NCBI RefSeq assembly: GCF_000974985.2
Contig: NZ_LAVA02000016.1
Span: 124,001 to 188,000 of the forward strand
Origin: Streptomyces mangrovisoli
Lineage (GTDB): Bacteria; Actinomycetota; Actinomycetes; Streptomycetales; Streptomycetaceae
Direction: 5' to 3'
DNA: 64,000 nt
Shown: positions 8,902 through 18,049 of the stretch, piece by piece
How positions within the stretch are numbered: position 1 is the first letter of the stretch
How the letters are laid out: every line of letters begins with the position of its first letter
Notes under the pieces: model-generated
The model's database searches: none
Told to the model about the DNA's origin: nothing
Seen by the model: only the letters and a program-made list of their open reading frames with translations
Made by a program: the position numbers and the translations under genes

Positions 8902-9869
8902 GGCCGTTCCCGGGGGCGGCGGCGTGCCGCGGGCAGCGGCAACGGATCGGGGCCGGGGACGACGGTGTTGGAGACGGTGCCGATGCCTTCGACGGTGAGG
9001 GTGACGGTGTCGCCGGGCTTCAGCGGCGGTGGGGTCTGTTCGCCGCGTACGCCCCACAGTTCGGCGAGGCAGCCGCCGTTGCCGCAGGTGCCCGAGCCCA
9101 GGACGTCGCCGGGACGCACCCAGGTGCCGCGGGACGCGTAGGCGACCATCTCCTCGAAGGTCCAGCTCATGTTGGAGAGCAGGTCGGTGCCGACGGTCTC
9201 GCCGTTGATCTCGGCCGTCAGCGCGAGCCGCAGGAAGCCCTCTTCGTCGCGGTAGGGCTCCAGTTCGTCGGCCGTGACGAGGTACGGGCCCAGGGTGGTG
9301 GCGGTGTCCTTGCCCTTGCACGGGCCGAGACCGACCTTCATCTCCGCGGACTGCAGGTCGCGGGCGGACCAGTCGTTGAAGACCGTGTAGCCGATGATGT
9401 GGTCGTGGGCCTGTTCGGGGGTGAGGTCGCGGCCCGCCCGTCCGATGACGGCGGCGACCTCCAGTTCGAAGTCGAGGGCGGCGGATCCGGGCGGCACGGG
9501 GACGTCCTCGTGGGCGCCCAGGATTGCGTGCGGGTTGGTGAAGTAGAAGGTCGGGGCGGCGTACCACTGCTCGGGGACGCCCGAGGTGCCGTCGACGGCG
9601 CGGCGCACTCCCTCGACGTGTTCCTCGAAGGCGACGAAGTCCCGTACGGACAAGGGTTGCAGCGGTGGCAGCAGGCGGACCTCGCTCACGTGGGGGCCGG
9701 GAGGCACGTCGAGGGTGGTGGCACCGAGGTCGAGGAGGGCGGCCAGTCCCTGGCCGGCTGCGATGAGCTCGGTCAGTGAGCGGGCGCCGGGGACCGGGTA
9801 CAGCACGCCGGCGTCGTCGACGACCGCGACGCCGGTGCGGTGGTGGTGTTCGTAGGCGGCGAAGCGCAC
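8898..9869 (-). CDS. fumarylacetoacetate hydrolase family protein
   Basis: A 323-residue FAH-fold protein. The metal-binding region [12 protein letters not shown] and the [14 protein letters not shown] segment are clear, as are the [16 protein letters not shown] and [13 protein letters not shown] motifs. Members hydrolyse acylpyruvates or fumarylacetoacetate or act as isomerases/hydratases in meta-cleavage pathways. The GTG at 9869 is preceded by AGGAG. It is one of two FAH paralogues in this operon (the other is at 14041-15039); having both suggests successive hydrolase and isomerase/decarboxylase steps, as in homoprotocatechuate degradation. Confidence 0.88.
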   Translation of the reverse strand: MRFAAYEHHHRTGVAVVDDAGVLYPVPGARSLTELIAAGQGLAALLDLGATTLDVPPGPHVSEVRLLPPLQPLSVRDFVAFEEHVEGVRRAVDGTSGVPEQWYAAPTFYFTNPHAILGAHEDVPVPPGSAALDFELEVAAVIGRAGRDLTPEQAHDHIIGYTVFNDWSARDLQSAEMKVGLGPCKGKDTATTLGPYLVTADELEPYRDEEGFLRLALTAEINGETVGTDLLSNMSWTFEEMVAYASRGTWVRPGDVLGSGTCGNGGCLAELWGVRGEQTPPPLKPGDTVTLTVEGIGTVSNTVVPGPDPLPLPAARRRPRERP

Positions 9870-9891
9870 GGGGGACTCCTGGCGAGGTGGT

Positions 9892-9934
9892 CCGGGGGTG
9901 CGGCGCGCGGTCGTGTCACGTGCCGCACCCCCGG
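9892..9934. promoter_or_regulatory. perfect 13-bp hairpin inside the catabolic operon
   Basis: CCGGGGGTGCGGC (9892-9904) pairs exactly with GCCGCACCCCCGG (9922-9934), loop 17 bases. It lies in the 74-base gap between the dioxygenase and FAH genes, in the middle of a same-strand gene run. It may be an attenuator, a partial terminator or an RNA-processing/stability element that lowers expression of the distal genes. Confidence 0.55.
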
Positions 9935-9943
9935 CGCGGGGGA

Positions 9944-10882
9944 TCAGACCGGCGGGGCGACGAAGACGCCGCGGTCGACGTCGTTGAACGACTCCTTCGC
10001 GACGATCTCGCTCATGGGGTTGGCGGTGCCCCACTGGTCGGTGACCTCGGGCTGGGAGAAGTCGTAGATGTGCGGGTGCCAGGTGTCCTCGTCCAGGCAC
10101 TCCAACTCGGTCGTGTACTCGACGGTGTTGCCGTGCGGGTCGAGGAAGTAGGTGAAGGTGTTGTCGCCCGCCATGTGCCGGCCGGGTCCCCACACCTTCT
10201 TGAAGCCGGCCCGCATGACGCGGCCCGAGCCGCGCATGTACTCGTCGATGCCGCGCATCTCGAAGGAGACGTGGTGAAGGGAGGTGTGCGGCCCCTTGGA
10301 GATGGCCATGGAGTGGTGCTGGTTGCTGATCCGCATGAAGTGCATGACCTCGCCCATGTGCGGCGAGCTGAGGGTGTCGGAGAGCCGGAAACCGAGGTGT
10401 TGCTCGTACCAGGCCCGGGTGCGGTCCAGGTCGGGGGAGTTGAGGACGACGTGGGAGAGCTTGACCGGGATGGACTCCTTCTCCTCGATCCTGCGGTGCC
10501 GACGCGCCTCTACGTCGGCGGACACCTCGATGGTGCGGCCGTCGACGTCGAAGAAGCGGAAGCCGTAGCCGCCGCCGGGTGTGTCGACCTTGCCGGGCTG
10601 TGAGATCAACTGAACTCCTCCGGCGAGGAGTTGTTCGGCGAGGGCGTCGACGTCCGCGGGGGAGGCGGCGCCGTAGGAGACGAGGTCCAGGCGCTTCTCG
10701 TCGGCCTTGCGCAGCCGTACGACGTACTGCTCGGGCGAGCCCTCGGCGGCGAGGAAGGAGATCCCGGAGTCCTCGGCGACCTTGGTCAGGCCCCAGACCC
10801 CGGCGTAGAAGTCGAGTTGCTTGTCGTAGTCGGGCACGGCGAGGTCGACGTGCCGCAGGTGGGTGAGCAGACGTCCGCTCAT
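9944..10882 (-). CDS. VOC-family extradiol-type dioxygenase
   Basis: A 312-residue protein made of two vicinal-oxygen-chelate modules, the size and layout of type I extradiol ring-cleavage dioxygenases. Module one begins LRHVDLAVPDYDKQLDFYAG; module two begins VKLSHVVLNSPDLDRTRAWY. Iron ligand candidates are H in LSHVVLN, H in LHHVSFEM and E in NTVEYTTE, as in 2,3-dihydroxybiphenyl and catechol 2,3-dioxygenases. AAGGAGG precedes the ATG at 10882. In context it is the most likely ring-opening enzyme of the operon. The aromatic substrate is not evident. Confidence 0.85.
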   Translation of the reverse strand: MSGRLLTHLRHVDLAVPDYDKQLDFYAGVWGLTKVAEDSGISFLAAEGSPEQYVVRLRKADEKRLDLVSYGAASPADVDALAEQLLAGGVQLISQPGKVDTPGGGYGFRFFDVDGRTIEVSADVEARRHRRIEEKESIPVKLSHVVLNSPDLDRTRAWYEQHLGFRLSDTLSSPHMGEVMHFMRISNQHHSMAISKGPHTSLHHVSFEMRGIDEYMRGSGRVMRAGFKKVWGPGRHMAGDNTFTYFLDPHGNTVEYTTELECLDEDTWHPHIYDFSQPEVTDQWGTANPMSEIVAKESFNDVDRGVFVAPPV

Positions 10883-10896
10883 GAGGGGTGCCTCCT

Positions 10897-11901
10897 TCAG
10901 GCGAGGTCGAGCAGGGCGGCGGCGTTGGCGCCGCGCACGGCGTGGAAGTCGGCGTCGGACAGGTGCGCGGCGCGCAGGGCGCCGACGGGGTCCTCGCTGC
11001 CCATGTCGAAGGGGAAGTCCGAGCCGAGCAGCACCCGGTCGGCGCCGACGGAACGGACCAACTCGCGCAGCACGTGCGGGTCGTGGACGAGGGAGTCGAA
11101 CCACAGGCGCCTGAGATAGCTGCTGGGCAGGTGGGCGCAGCCGGCGCCCGCGTCGGAGCGGGCCGACCAGGCGTGGTCGGAACGCCCGATGTGGGTGGGC
11201 AGATAGCCGCCGCCGTGGGCCGCGATCAGCTTCAGGCCGGGGTGGCGGTCGAGGACGCCGGAGAAGATCAGATGGGACAGCGCCACGGCGTTCTCGGTGG
11301 GCTGGCCGACGGTGTTGGACAGGTACCAGCGGTCGAGGCGCTCGTCGAGGGTGCAGCCGAAGGGATGCAGGAACAGCAACGCACCGGTTCGCTCCGCACG
11401 GTCCCAGAAGGGTTCGTAGGCCGGGTCGGAGAGCTCTCGGCCGGGAGCGTGGCTGGAGATCTCCACCCCCAGCAGCCCCTGCTCCAGGGCGTGTTCGAGG
11501 GCGTCGGCCATCTGCCCGGGATGCTGCAGCGGCACGAGTCCCAGTCCGCGCAGCCGGTCGGGGGCGGCCGCGCAGTGCGCCGCCGTCGCCTCGTTGGCCA
11601 GCCGCGACAGCTTCGCGGCTGTCTCCTGGTCCGCCCAGTAGTGGTAGTGCGAGGGCGAGGGGCTGACCAACTGCACGTCCACGCCCTGCGCGTCCATGGC
11701 CGACAGCCGCGCCTGCGCGTCGGTGAGCTTCGGGATCCGCTCACGCACCATCGGGCCGCTGACGGCCAGGGCCGCGGGGCCGTTGCGGCGGGCGTCCAGC
11801 GCCCTTGCCTCGGCCAGCCCGGCGGTGCCCTCGACGAGCGCCTCGATCTCGGGCAGCAGGACGTGGGCGTGCACGTCCACAGTGAGGGGGGAAGGGGTCA
11901 C
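10897..11901 (-). CDS. amidohydrolase family protein (ACMSD-like decarboxylase/hydrolase)
   Basis: A 334-residue amidohydrolase-2 fold protein with the N-terminal metal motif VDVHAHVLLPE (HxH), later histidine candidates in LFLHPFG and AAHGGGYLP, and the C-terminal metal aspartate in LLGSDFPFDMG. This family includes aminocarboxymuconate-semialdehyde and resorcylate decarboxylases. The GTG at 11901 overlaps the stop of the monooxygenase gene (GTGA). Together the two suggest a decarboxylation plus hydroxylation that prepares or processes an aromatic acid. Confidence 0.85.
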   Translation of the reverse strand: MTPSPLTVDVHAHVLLPEIEALVEGTAGLAEARALDARRNGPAALAVSGPMVRERIPKLTDAQARLSAMDAQGVDVQLVSPSPSHYHYWADQETAAKLSRLANEATAAHCAAAPDRLRGLGLVPLQHPGQMADALEHALEQGLLGVEISSHAPGRELSDPAYEPFWDRAERTGALLFLHPFGCTLDERLDRWYLSNTVGQPTENAVALSHLIFSGVLDRHPGLKLIAAHGGGYLPTHIGRSDHAWSARSDAGAGCAHLPSSYLRRLWFDSLVHDPHVLRELVRSVGADRVLLGSDFPFDMGSEDPVGALRAAHLSDADFHAVRGANAAALLDLA

Positions 11902-13031
11902 GGAAGCTCCCGGAGCATGGTCATGGTGCGGCCCATGAGGCCGGGGACGTCGGCGTCGCGGACGCCGTCCAGCTGCCACTGGCCGATCTGCACCGACGCC
12001 TCCACCACCGAGCGGACGCGGTCGATCCGGCGCTCGTAGTACGCCTGCAGCAGGTCGTCGTCCCAGGTGTCCGTCTCGGCGAGCATCTCGGTGAGGACCC
12101 AGGCGTCCTCCAGCGACAGCGCGGCGCCCTGCGCGAGGGTCGGCGGGCAGCAGTGCGCGGCGTCGCCCACCAGGACGATCCGGCCGCGGTGCCAGGAGCC
12201 CTCGACCAGCATCCGGTCGAACCACGTGTAGTTGACCTCCGCCGGGTCGGTGATCCGCTCGGTGATCTCCGGCCAGAAGCCGCCGTAGGCGGAGGCGAGC
12301 CGACGCATCTCCTCGGCGTATGTCTGCGGTGGGATGGCGGCGCGGTCGCGATGGGCCTCGACGACGTACGCGTAGATGGTGGTGTCGCTCGTGGGGCAGT
12401 ATCCGGCGATGTAGGCCGGGCCGCCGTAGGCGAGGTCGGTGCGGGTCAGACCCTCGGGGCGGGGCACGGCGATCCGCCAGATGGCCATGCCGGTGGGTTC
12501 GGGCTTGGCGCTGATGCCGATCGCGGCGCGGGTGGTGGATCCCAGCCCGTCGGCAGCGATCACCAGGTCGTAGCGGCCCTCGGTCCCGTCGGTGAACCGG
12601 ACGGTGACGCCGTCGGCGTCCTGGTCGAACGAGGAGGCCCGGGTGCCGAGACGGACGCGGGCGCCGGAGTCGCGTACGGCGTCGATGAGGATCTGCTGCA
12701 GCCGGGGGCGCGGCATGCCGAGGGTCGCGGGCAGGTCGTCACCCCCCGTGCGCAGATCGGGCTGGACATGCAGGACGGTGCCGTCGGGGGCGGTGATACC
12801 GACGGAGTCGAAGCCGTAGCCGGACTCCTCGACCTCTTCCCAGACGCCGAGTTCGCGCAGGACACGCAGGGCGTTGCCCTGGAGGGTGATGCCGGAGCCG
12901 GCGGTGGCGTTCCAGTCGTCCTTGGCCTCGACCAGGTCCACGTCGACCCCGGCGCGGCGCAAAAGGATCGTCGCGGCGTTGCCGGACGCGCCACCGCCGA
13001 TCACCAGCACGGTGCGGGGGAGGGTACTCAT
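11898..13031 (-). CDS. FAD-dependent aromatic hydroxylase
   Basis: A 377-residue group A flavin monooxygenase. The dinucleotide motif VLVIGGGASGNAATILLRRA is at the N-terminus, VIAADGLGSTTR is the DG motif, and VLVGDAAHCCPPTLAQGAAL carries the GD motif. Closest in type to salicylate/hydroxynicotinate hydroxylases, which can perform decarboxylating or ortho hydroxylation with NAD(P)H. It starts 38 bases after the cyclase gene and is coupled to the amidohydrolase gene. Probably supplies the ortho-diol substrate of the extradiol dioxygenase. Confidence 0.88.
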   Translation of the reverse strand: MSTLPRTVLVIGGGASGNAATILLRRAGVDVDLVEAKDDWNATAGSGITLQGNALRVLRELGVWEEVEESGYGFDSVGITAPDGTVLHVQPDLRTGGDDLPATLGMPRPRLQQILIDAVRDSGARVRLGTRASSFDQDADGVTVRFTDGTEGRYDLVIAADGLGSTTRAAIGISAKPEPTGMAIWRIAVPRPEGLTRTDLAYGGPAYIAGYCPTSDTTIYAYVVEAHRDRAAIPPQTYAEEMRRLASAYGGFWPEITERITDPAEVNYTWFDRMLVEGSWHRGRIVLVGDAAHCCPPTLAQGAALSLEDAWVLTEMLAETDTWDDDLLQAYYERRIDRVRSVVEASVQIGQWQLDGVRDADVPGLMGRTMTMLRELP

Positions 13032-13069
13032 GGGAACTCCCTTGTTCCTCAACTGCTGCGGAAAGAGTG

Positions 13070-14044
13070 CTACTTGACCGCGACCGGATTGATGGGTGAC
13101 CCGACGGCGCCGGTGATGGGCAGCGGCGCCGCGGTGAGCCAGAACGCGTACTGGCCGTCGGCGGCGCAGTCCTCGGCCAGGGCGTCCAAGTCCCACATCT
13201 CGCCGATGAGCAGGCCCATGTTGGGGATGGCGATCTGGTGCAGGGGCTGGAAGGCGTGCTCGAACTCGTTGGGCCGTACCTCGAATCCCCAGGTGTCGGT
13301 GGCGATCGCGGCGATCTCGGTGCGGTGCAGCCAGCCGGCCGTGGTGAACGAGAGCCCCGGCGCGGGCCCGCCGGCGTAGTCGCCCCAGCCCGTGCGTCTG
13401 ACGCGGGCCAGCTGACCGGTGCGTACGACCACGATGTCCCCGCGGCCCACGGTGACGCCGTGTGCCCGCGCCGTCGCCGTCAAGTGCTCCTCGGTGACGG
13501 CGAATCCGTCGGGGAGCTCACCGTCCTCGCCGACGACCCGGCCGACGTCGAGGAGGACGCCGCGGCCGGCGACATGCGGTGCCATGTGCTCGATGCCGGT
13601 GACGAGATCACCGTCGGAGGTGACGACCTTGTCCGCGCGGCGCCCGTTCCAGGCGAAGCCGTGGTCGAAGATGTGTCCGAGGCCGTCCCACTGCGTGGAG
13701 CACTGCAGCGGCATCGCGATCACATCGTCGGCGCCGCCGATGCCGTGCGGGAAGCCCTGGTTGCCCAGCGCCGCGTCGGTGCCGGTGTCGAGCATGGTGT
13801 GCACCGGATTGGTGCGCCGCCGCCAGCCCTTCTGCGGGCCGTCCATGTCGAAGGACTGCGCCAGCGAGAAGCTCACGCCGCGCCGCACGAGGGCGGCGCC
13901 CTCGCGGCGCTTGGCCGCGTCGAGGAAGTTCAGGGTGCCGAGCCGGTCGTCGTCACCCCAACGTCCCCAGTTGGAGTACGACTTGGCGGCCGCGGCTATG
14001 GCGCCCTCGGGGTCGGCCGGGTTCAGGGCGGGGCCCTGGGTCAT
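13070..14044 (-). CDS. cyclase family protein (kynurenine formamidase-like fold)
   Basis: A 324-residue metal-dependent hydrolase of the cyclase/KynB family. The metal-site motif is partly visible as CSTQWDGLGHIFDHGFAWNG (H and D ligands), with GRGVLLDVGR and RGDIVVVRTGQ following. Members hydrolyse formamides, lactones or cyclic esters. The ATG at 14044 overlaps the upstream FAH stop (ATGA). In this operon it could open a lactone or amide formed during ring degradation; the exact reaction is not evident. Confidence 0.83.
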   Translation of the reverse strand: MTQGPALNPADPEGAIAAAAKSYSNWGRWGDDDRLGTLNFLDAAKRREGAALVRRGVSFSLAQSFDMDGPQKGWRRRTNPVHTMLDTGTDAALGNQGFPHGIGGADDVIAMPLQCSTQWDGLGHIFDHGFAWNGRRADKVVTSDGDLVTGIEHMAPHVAGRGVLLDVGRVVGEDGELPDGFAVTEEHLTATARAHGVTVGRGDIVVVRTGQLARVRRTGWGDYAGGPAPGLSFTTAGWLHRTEIAAIATDTWGFEVRPNEFEHAFQPLHQIAIPNMGLLIGEMWDLDALAEDCAADGQYAFWLTAAPLPITGAVGSPINPVAVK

Positions 14045-15039
14045 GACGTCTCCGCGACGCACCGGGTGCGCTGGGTGCCCAGGCCGGTGATGGCGGCGTC
14101 CATGACGTCGCCGTCGCGCAGCAGGCGCCCCCAGTGCATGCCGTTGCCGGCCGGGCTGCCGGTCAGCAGTAGGTCGCCGGGCAGCAGTCGGGCGCTCTGG
14201 GAGACGTAGGAGATGAGGCGGGCGATGCCGAACATCATGTCCTTGGTCGATTCGTCCTGCATGGTCTCGCCGTTGAGCTGCAGCGTCAGGCGCAGGTCGC
14301 CGGGGTCGGTGATCGACCCGGCAGGCACGATCCAGGGGCCGAGCGGGGTGAAGCCCGGGGCGTTCTTGCTGCGCAGCCAGTCGGTGCCGATCGCGGCCAT
14401 GTCGCGGCGGAAGACGGTGGCGCGGTCGGTGAGGTCGTTGGCGATGGTGTACCCGGCGACGTATTCGGCGGCCGTCTCGACGGGGACGCGGTACGCGGGC
14501 CGGCCGATCACGACGGCCAACTCCAGTTCCCAGTCGGGTTGCTGGGCCCAGTGGGGGAGGACGACGTCGTCGTACGGCCCGGTGATCGAGGTGGGCAGCC
14601 CGGTGAAGACGTAGGGCTGGTCCTTCGCGGCCCGCTGGTCCATGATCTCCGCGGCCTCCGCGCGCCGTTCGTCCTCGGAGCGGTCGTCCCCGGGGGCGCG
14701 ATGGGCCACGTGCAGGTCGATGACGTGCTGGCGGTAGTTCGCGCCGGACTGGAAGATCTGGCGGGGCGCGAGAGGCGCGTGCACGGTCAGATCCGCGAGC
14801 GGGACGCCGGCGATGTCGGGGTTGGCCGCCAGCGTGCGCAGCTGCGGCAGAACCCGTTGCCAGTCCTCCAGGACGCCCAGCACGGTAAGCCCTTCGATGC
14901 CCAGCGCGGCCCGAAGGTCGACGGTCCGGCCGTCGGGCGTGACCAGGGCGGGGAAGGCGTCAGAGTGCGGGGCGGAGAGGGTGGCGAGAGCGAACGGTCC
15001 GGCGAAGAGGGCGGACGCGGGTTCAGGTTTCACGGACAT
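14041..15039 (-). CDS. fumarylacetoacetate hydrolase family protein, first gene of the operon
   Basis: A 332-residue FAH-fold protein distinct from the paralogue at 8898-9869. Its core has the sequence QPDWELELAVVIGRPAYR with metal-ligand acidic residues, followed by GYTIANDLTDRATVFR and GDLLLTGSPAGNGMHW. The ATG at 15039 has an AGGAGGAC ribosome-binding site. As promoter-proximal gene of the minus-strand catabolic operon it faces the LysR gene across a 123-base control region. Confidence 0.88.
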   Translation of the reverse strand: MSVKPEPASALFAGPFALATLSAPHSDAFPALVTPDGRTVDLRAALGIEGLTVLGVLEDWQRVLPQLRTLAANPDIAGVPLADLTVHAPLAPRQIFQSGANYRQHVIDLHVAHRAPGDDRSEDERRAEAAEIMDQRAAKDQPYVFTGLPTSITGPYDDVVLPHWAQQPDWELELAVVIGRPAYRVPVETAAEYVAGYTIANDLTDRATVFRRDMAAIGTDWLRSKNAPGFTPLGPWIVPAGSITDPGDLRLTLQLNGETMQDESTKDMMFGIARLISYVSQSARLLPGDLLLTGSPAGNGMHWGRLLRDGDVMDAAITGLGTQRTRCVAETS

Positions 15040-15101
15040 GTCCTCCTGATGGCGATGTGACTAATCTGAACCCTGCACCTCCAATCAGGGAAATCGATTG
15101 T

Positions 15102-15120
15102 GTGGATGAGCCTCATCCAC
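15102..15120. promoter_or_regulatory. 9-bp palindrome between LysR gene and catabolic operon
   Basis: GTGGATGAG (15102-15110) is mirrored by CTCATCCAC (15112-15120) around a single C. It lies in the 123-base region between the divergent LysR gene (15163) and operon start (15039). Placement and symmetry suit a LysR-type binding site controlling both directions. Confidence 0.55.
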
Positions 15121-15162
15121 TGTGTTTATTCTTATGGTGTCGCCGCACCGCAAGGGGAGCCC

Positions 15163-16074
15163 GTGAACCTCGCCCGACTCGACCTCAACCTCGTCGTCGC
15201 CCTGCGGGCCCTGCTCGAGGAACGCAACGTCACCCGGGCCGGGCAGCGCATCGGGCTCAGCCAGCCGGCCATGAGCGCAGCCCTCGCCCGCCTGCGCCGC
15301 CACTTCGACGACGAACTGCTCTCCCGCGTCGGCGGCCACTACGAGCTCACCGCCCTCGGCCAGGTCCTCCTCGACCGCACCTCCACCGCCTACGACGTCC
15401 TGGAGCGCCTCTTCGCCAGCCAGGCGGACTTCGACCCCGCGAAGGAGACCCGCGAGTTCAGACTGGTCGCCTCCGACTACGCCGTCGCCGTCTTCGGCAC
15501 CGAGTTTGCGCGGGTCGTGCACGACGAGGCTCCCGGCATCCGGCTGCGTTTCTCCCAGACCCCCACGACCGTCGTCGACGACACCGCCACCCTCCTGAGC
15601 GCCACGGACGGTCTGTTCATGCCGCACGGCGTGATCAGCGGCTTCCCCGCCACCGACCTCTACGACGACCGCTGGGTCTTCCTCGTCGCCGACGGCCACC
15701 CCGACGTGGGCGAGCAGCTCACCCGCCAGGACCTGGCGCACCTTCCCTGGGTGACCTACCAGCGCACCTACGACGCCCCCGCGGTGCGCCAGCTCGGCAT
15801 GCTCGGCATCGAACCCCAGGTCGAGGTCTCCGTCGACAGCTTCCAGTCGCTGCCCCTGCTCGTCGCCGGTACGCGCCGCATCGCCCTGGTCCAGGCGCGC
15901 CTGGCACGGCTGCTGGCGCCCATCACGGCGGTACGTGCGATGGAGCCGCCCTACGAGGCCGTACCCCTGCGGGAAGCCATGTGGTGGCACCCCGTCCACA
16001 CCCACGACGCCGCACACATCTGGCTGCGGGAGACGGCCGCACGCGTCGGGGCGACGCTGCCGCAGGCCGGCTGA
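15163..16074 (+). CDS. LysR family transcriptional regulator of the catabolic operon
   Basis: A 303-residue LTTR with the N-terminal winged helix (LDLNLVVALRALLEERNVTR, then GLSQPAMSAALARLRRHF) and a type 2 periplasmic-binding effector domain. The GTG at 15163 has AAGGGGAG upstream; an upstream ATG at 15100 would place the palindrome inside the coding region and is disfavoured. Its divergent position to the operon start and the palindrome between them make it the probable activator responding to an aromatic inducer. Confidence 0.9.
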   Translation: MNLARLDLNLVVALRALLEERNVTRAGQRIGLSQPAMSAALARLRRHFDDELLSRVGGHYELTALGQVLLDRTSTAYDVLERLFASQADFDPAKETREFRLVASDYAVAVFGTEFARVVHDEAPGIRLRFSQTPTTVVDDTATLLSATDGLFMPHGVISGFPATDLYDDRWVFLVADGHPDVGEQLTRQDLAHLPWVTYQRTYDAPAVRQLGMLGIEPQVEVSVDSFQSLPLLVAGTRRIALVQARLARLLAPITAVRAMEPPYEAVPLREAMWWHPVHTHDAAHIWLRETAARVGATLPQAG

Positions 16075-16325
16075 CCGGCCCAGGGGTGCTGCCGACCGGC
16101 CCCCGCCGTGCGCGCAACCATGCGGCGAGTCTCTTCCACGGCACCATCCAGCGTCCGGATCGGCGCCATCGGCAACTTGGATCACCCGGGGTCTGGGCAG
16201 ACCGTCACCCGCACCGCATAGTCGTGGCACACCGCAGCGCCGTCCCGCGACGTCACAAGACGTCCGCGCGCCGGGCCGTCACGCGATGCGGTGCTCCCTT
16301 CCCGCCCTGCGTCCGGAGTGTCGCC

Positions 16326-17555
16326 ATGCCCGCTTCCGCTGCCCCGCCCGCCTCCGACCGCGACGGGCGGCCCTCTGTCCGGGGCAGGCTGCCCGCCCTG
16401 CTGCTGATGGCCGGCAGCTGCCTGCCGATCCTGGGCGCCGTCCTGATCGCGCCCGTCCTGCCCCGGATGCAGGACCACTTCGACTCGGCCGACGGCAGCG
16501 CCGCCCTGGTCCCGCTCGTCCTGACCGTCCCCGCGCTGTCCCTGGCGGTGCTCGCCCCGTTCGCCGGAGTGCTCGTCGACCGCCTGGGCCGCAAACGGCT
16601 GCTGGTCGTGTCCACCGTGCTGTACGCCCTGTTCGGCACCGCGCCGCTGTGGCTGTCCTCGCTGTACGCCATCCTCTTCAGCCGCGTCCTGGTGGGCATC
16701 GCCGAAGCGGCCATCATGACCTGCTGCACGACCCTGATCGGCGACTACTACACCGGCCGGGTCCGCGACCGCTATCTCGCCCTGCAGACCATGTGCGCGT
16801 CGGCCTCCGCCACGGTCTTCTTCGTCCTCGGCGGTGCCATGGGATCGGCCGGCTGGAAGGCCCCGTTCTGGCTGTACGCCATCGGGCTGCTGCTCGCCCC
16901 CGTCATGGCCCGCACCCTGCCGGTGCCCCGGTCCGCGGCCCGCGAACAGGAGGAGACCGTTCCCCGCCCGTTCCCGGTACGACGCCTCGCGGGCATCTGC
17001 GCGCTGACCGTGTTCGGCGCGATCGTCTTCTACACCGTGCCGGTGGAGATGTCCTACCTGCTGGACGACGCGGGCGTGACGTCGACGGGCGTGGTCGGCG
17101 GGGTGACGGCACTGGCCAGCGCTGCCACGGTCGCCGGGTCGGTGCTCTTCACCCGGCTCGACGCCCGCCCGCTGCGCCGCCTGCCCGCCACCTTCCTGCT
17201 GTGCGCCGCCGGCTTCCTGCTGATGGCCGCGACCGACCACGTCGCCGTGCTCGTCGTCGGAGCGGTCGTCAACTGCGTCGGTACGGGCCTGCTGCTGCCA
17301 TCGCTGCTGACCCTGGCCCTGTCCCGGCTGGACTTCGCCGACCGGGGACGCGGCACCGGCCTGTGGACCGCGGCGTTCTTCCTCGGCGAGTTCCTGTGCC
17401 CGCTGGTCCTGCTGGCGGGCAAGAGCGGCCTGGGCACCCTGGCCCCTGCCGTCGGGGTGCTCGGTCTGCTGACGGCGCTGGTCGCGGCCGTGCTGGTGCC
17501 GTTGACGCGCCGGGGTGCCCGGCCGGTGGCTTCCCCCGCCCCCGAGAGCCTGTGA
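16326..17555 (+). CDS. MFS transporter
   Basis: A 409-residue major facilitator with about 12 hydrophobic helices. The loop 2-3 signature GVLVDRLGRKRLLVV is present and GIAEAAIMTC lies in helix 4-5. It follows the LysR gene by about 250 bases on the same strand. It could import the aromatic substrate of the adjacent operon; an efflux role cannot be excluded by sequence. Start ATG at 16326. Confidence 0.87.
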   Translation: MPASAAPPASDRDGRPSVRGRLPALLLMAGSCLPILGAVLIAPVLPRMQDHFDSADGSAALVPLVLTVPALSLAVLAPFAGVLVDRLGRKRLLVVSTVLYALFGTAPLWLSSLYAILFSRVLVGIAEAAIMTCCTTLIGDYYTGRVRDRYLALQTMCASASATVFFVLGGAMGSAGWKAPFWLYAIGLLLAPVMARTLPVPRSAAREQEETVPRPFPVRRLAGICALTVFGAIVFYTVPVEMSYLLDDAGVTSTGVVGGVTALASAATVAGSVLFTRLDARPLRRLPATFLLCAAGFLLMAATDHVAVLVVGAVVNCVGTGLLLPSLLTLALSRLDFADRGRGTGLWTAAFFLGEFLCPLVLLAGKSGLGTLAPAVGVLGLLTALVAAVLVPLTRRGARPVASPAPESL

Positions 17556-17566
17556 CGGGTCGGGTT

Positions 17567-17915
17567 TCAGTGCGCCGGCGACCGCATGGTCGACCGGCGC
17601 ACGACCAGTTCCGGCTGCAGTACGACGTGGTCGTGCTCGTGGACGGTGTCCGACGCCGTGTCCTCGATCAGCAGCCGGCCGGCCTGATGGCCCAGCGCGA
17701 CGGCCGGGCGCCGCACCGAGGTGAGGGGTACGACCGCGGACGCCGCGAACTCGATGTCGTCGTAGCCGATCACGGCGATGTCGTCGGGCACCCTCAGTCC
17801 GAGCCATCGCGGGGAGTCCCGCCAGGCGCACCGCGGCGGCCGCGCCCCGGCGCCGATCGTGCACCTGTTGCAATCGGTCGGGACCGCTGACGTAGCCGTA
17901 CACCACACCCCGACT
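17567..17915 (-). pseudogene. LacI family regulator remnant (deleted and frameshifted)
   Basis: The 3' part encodes a LacI C-terminus: VPDDIAVIGYDDIEFAAS, LTSVRRPAVALGHQAG, LLIEDTAS and the usual basic end. Before it, in another frame (about 17906-17811), is VYGYVSGPDRLQQVHDRR, which matches the middle of LacI proteins. Roughly 60 residues that normally separate these segments are missing, as is the DNA-binding N-terminus. The two pieces therefore come from one gene that suffered an internal deletion with frame change and loss of its 5' end. It lies convergent to the MFS gene. Confidence 0.75.
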
Positions 17916-18049
17916 CGGTGCTCTCCCGGGCGGTCCGCATCCTCGAGGGGCCACGGACTCCCGGCTCGTGGCCGAACTCGTCGACCACGGCTTCCTCAGC
18001 CGGTACTCCTCGGTGGTCATGGGCGCAGATTATGAGACGGCGCAGGCAG

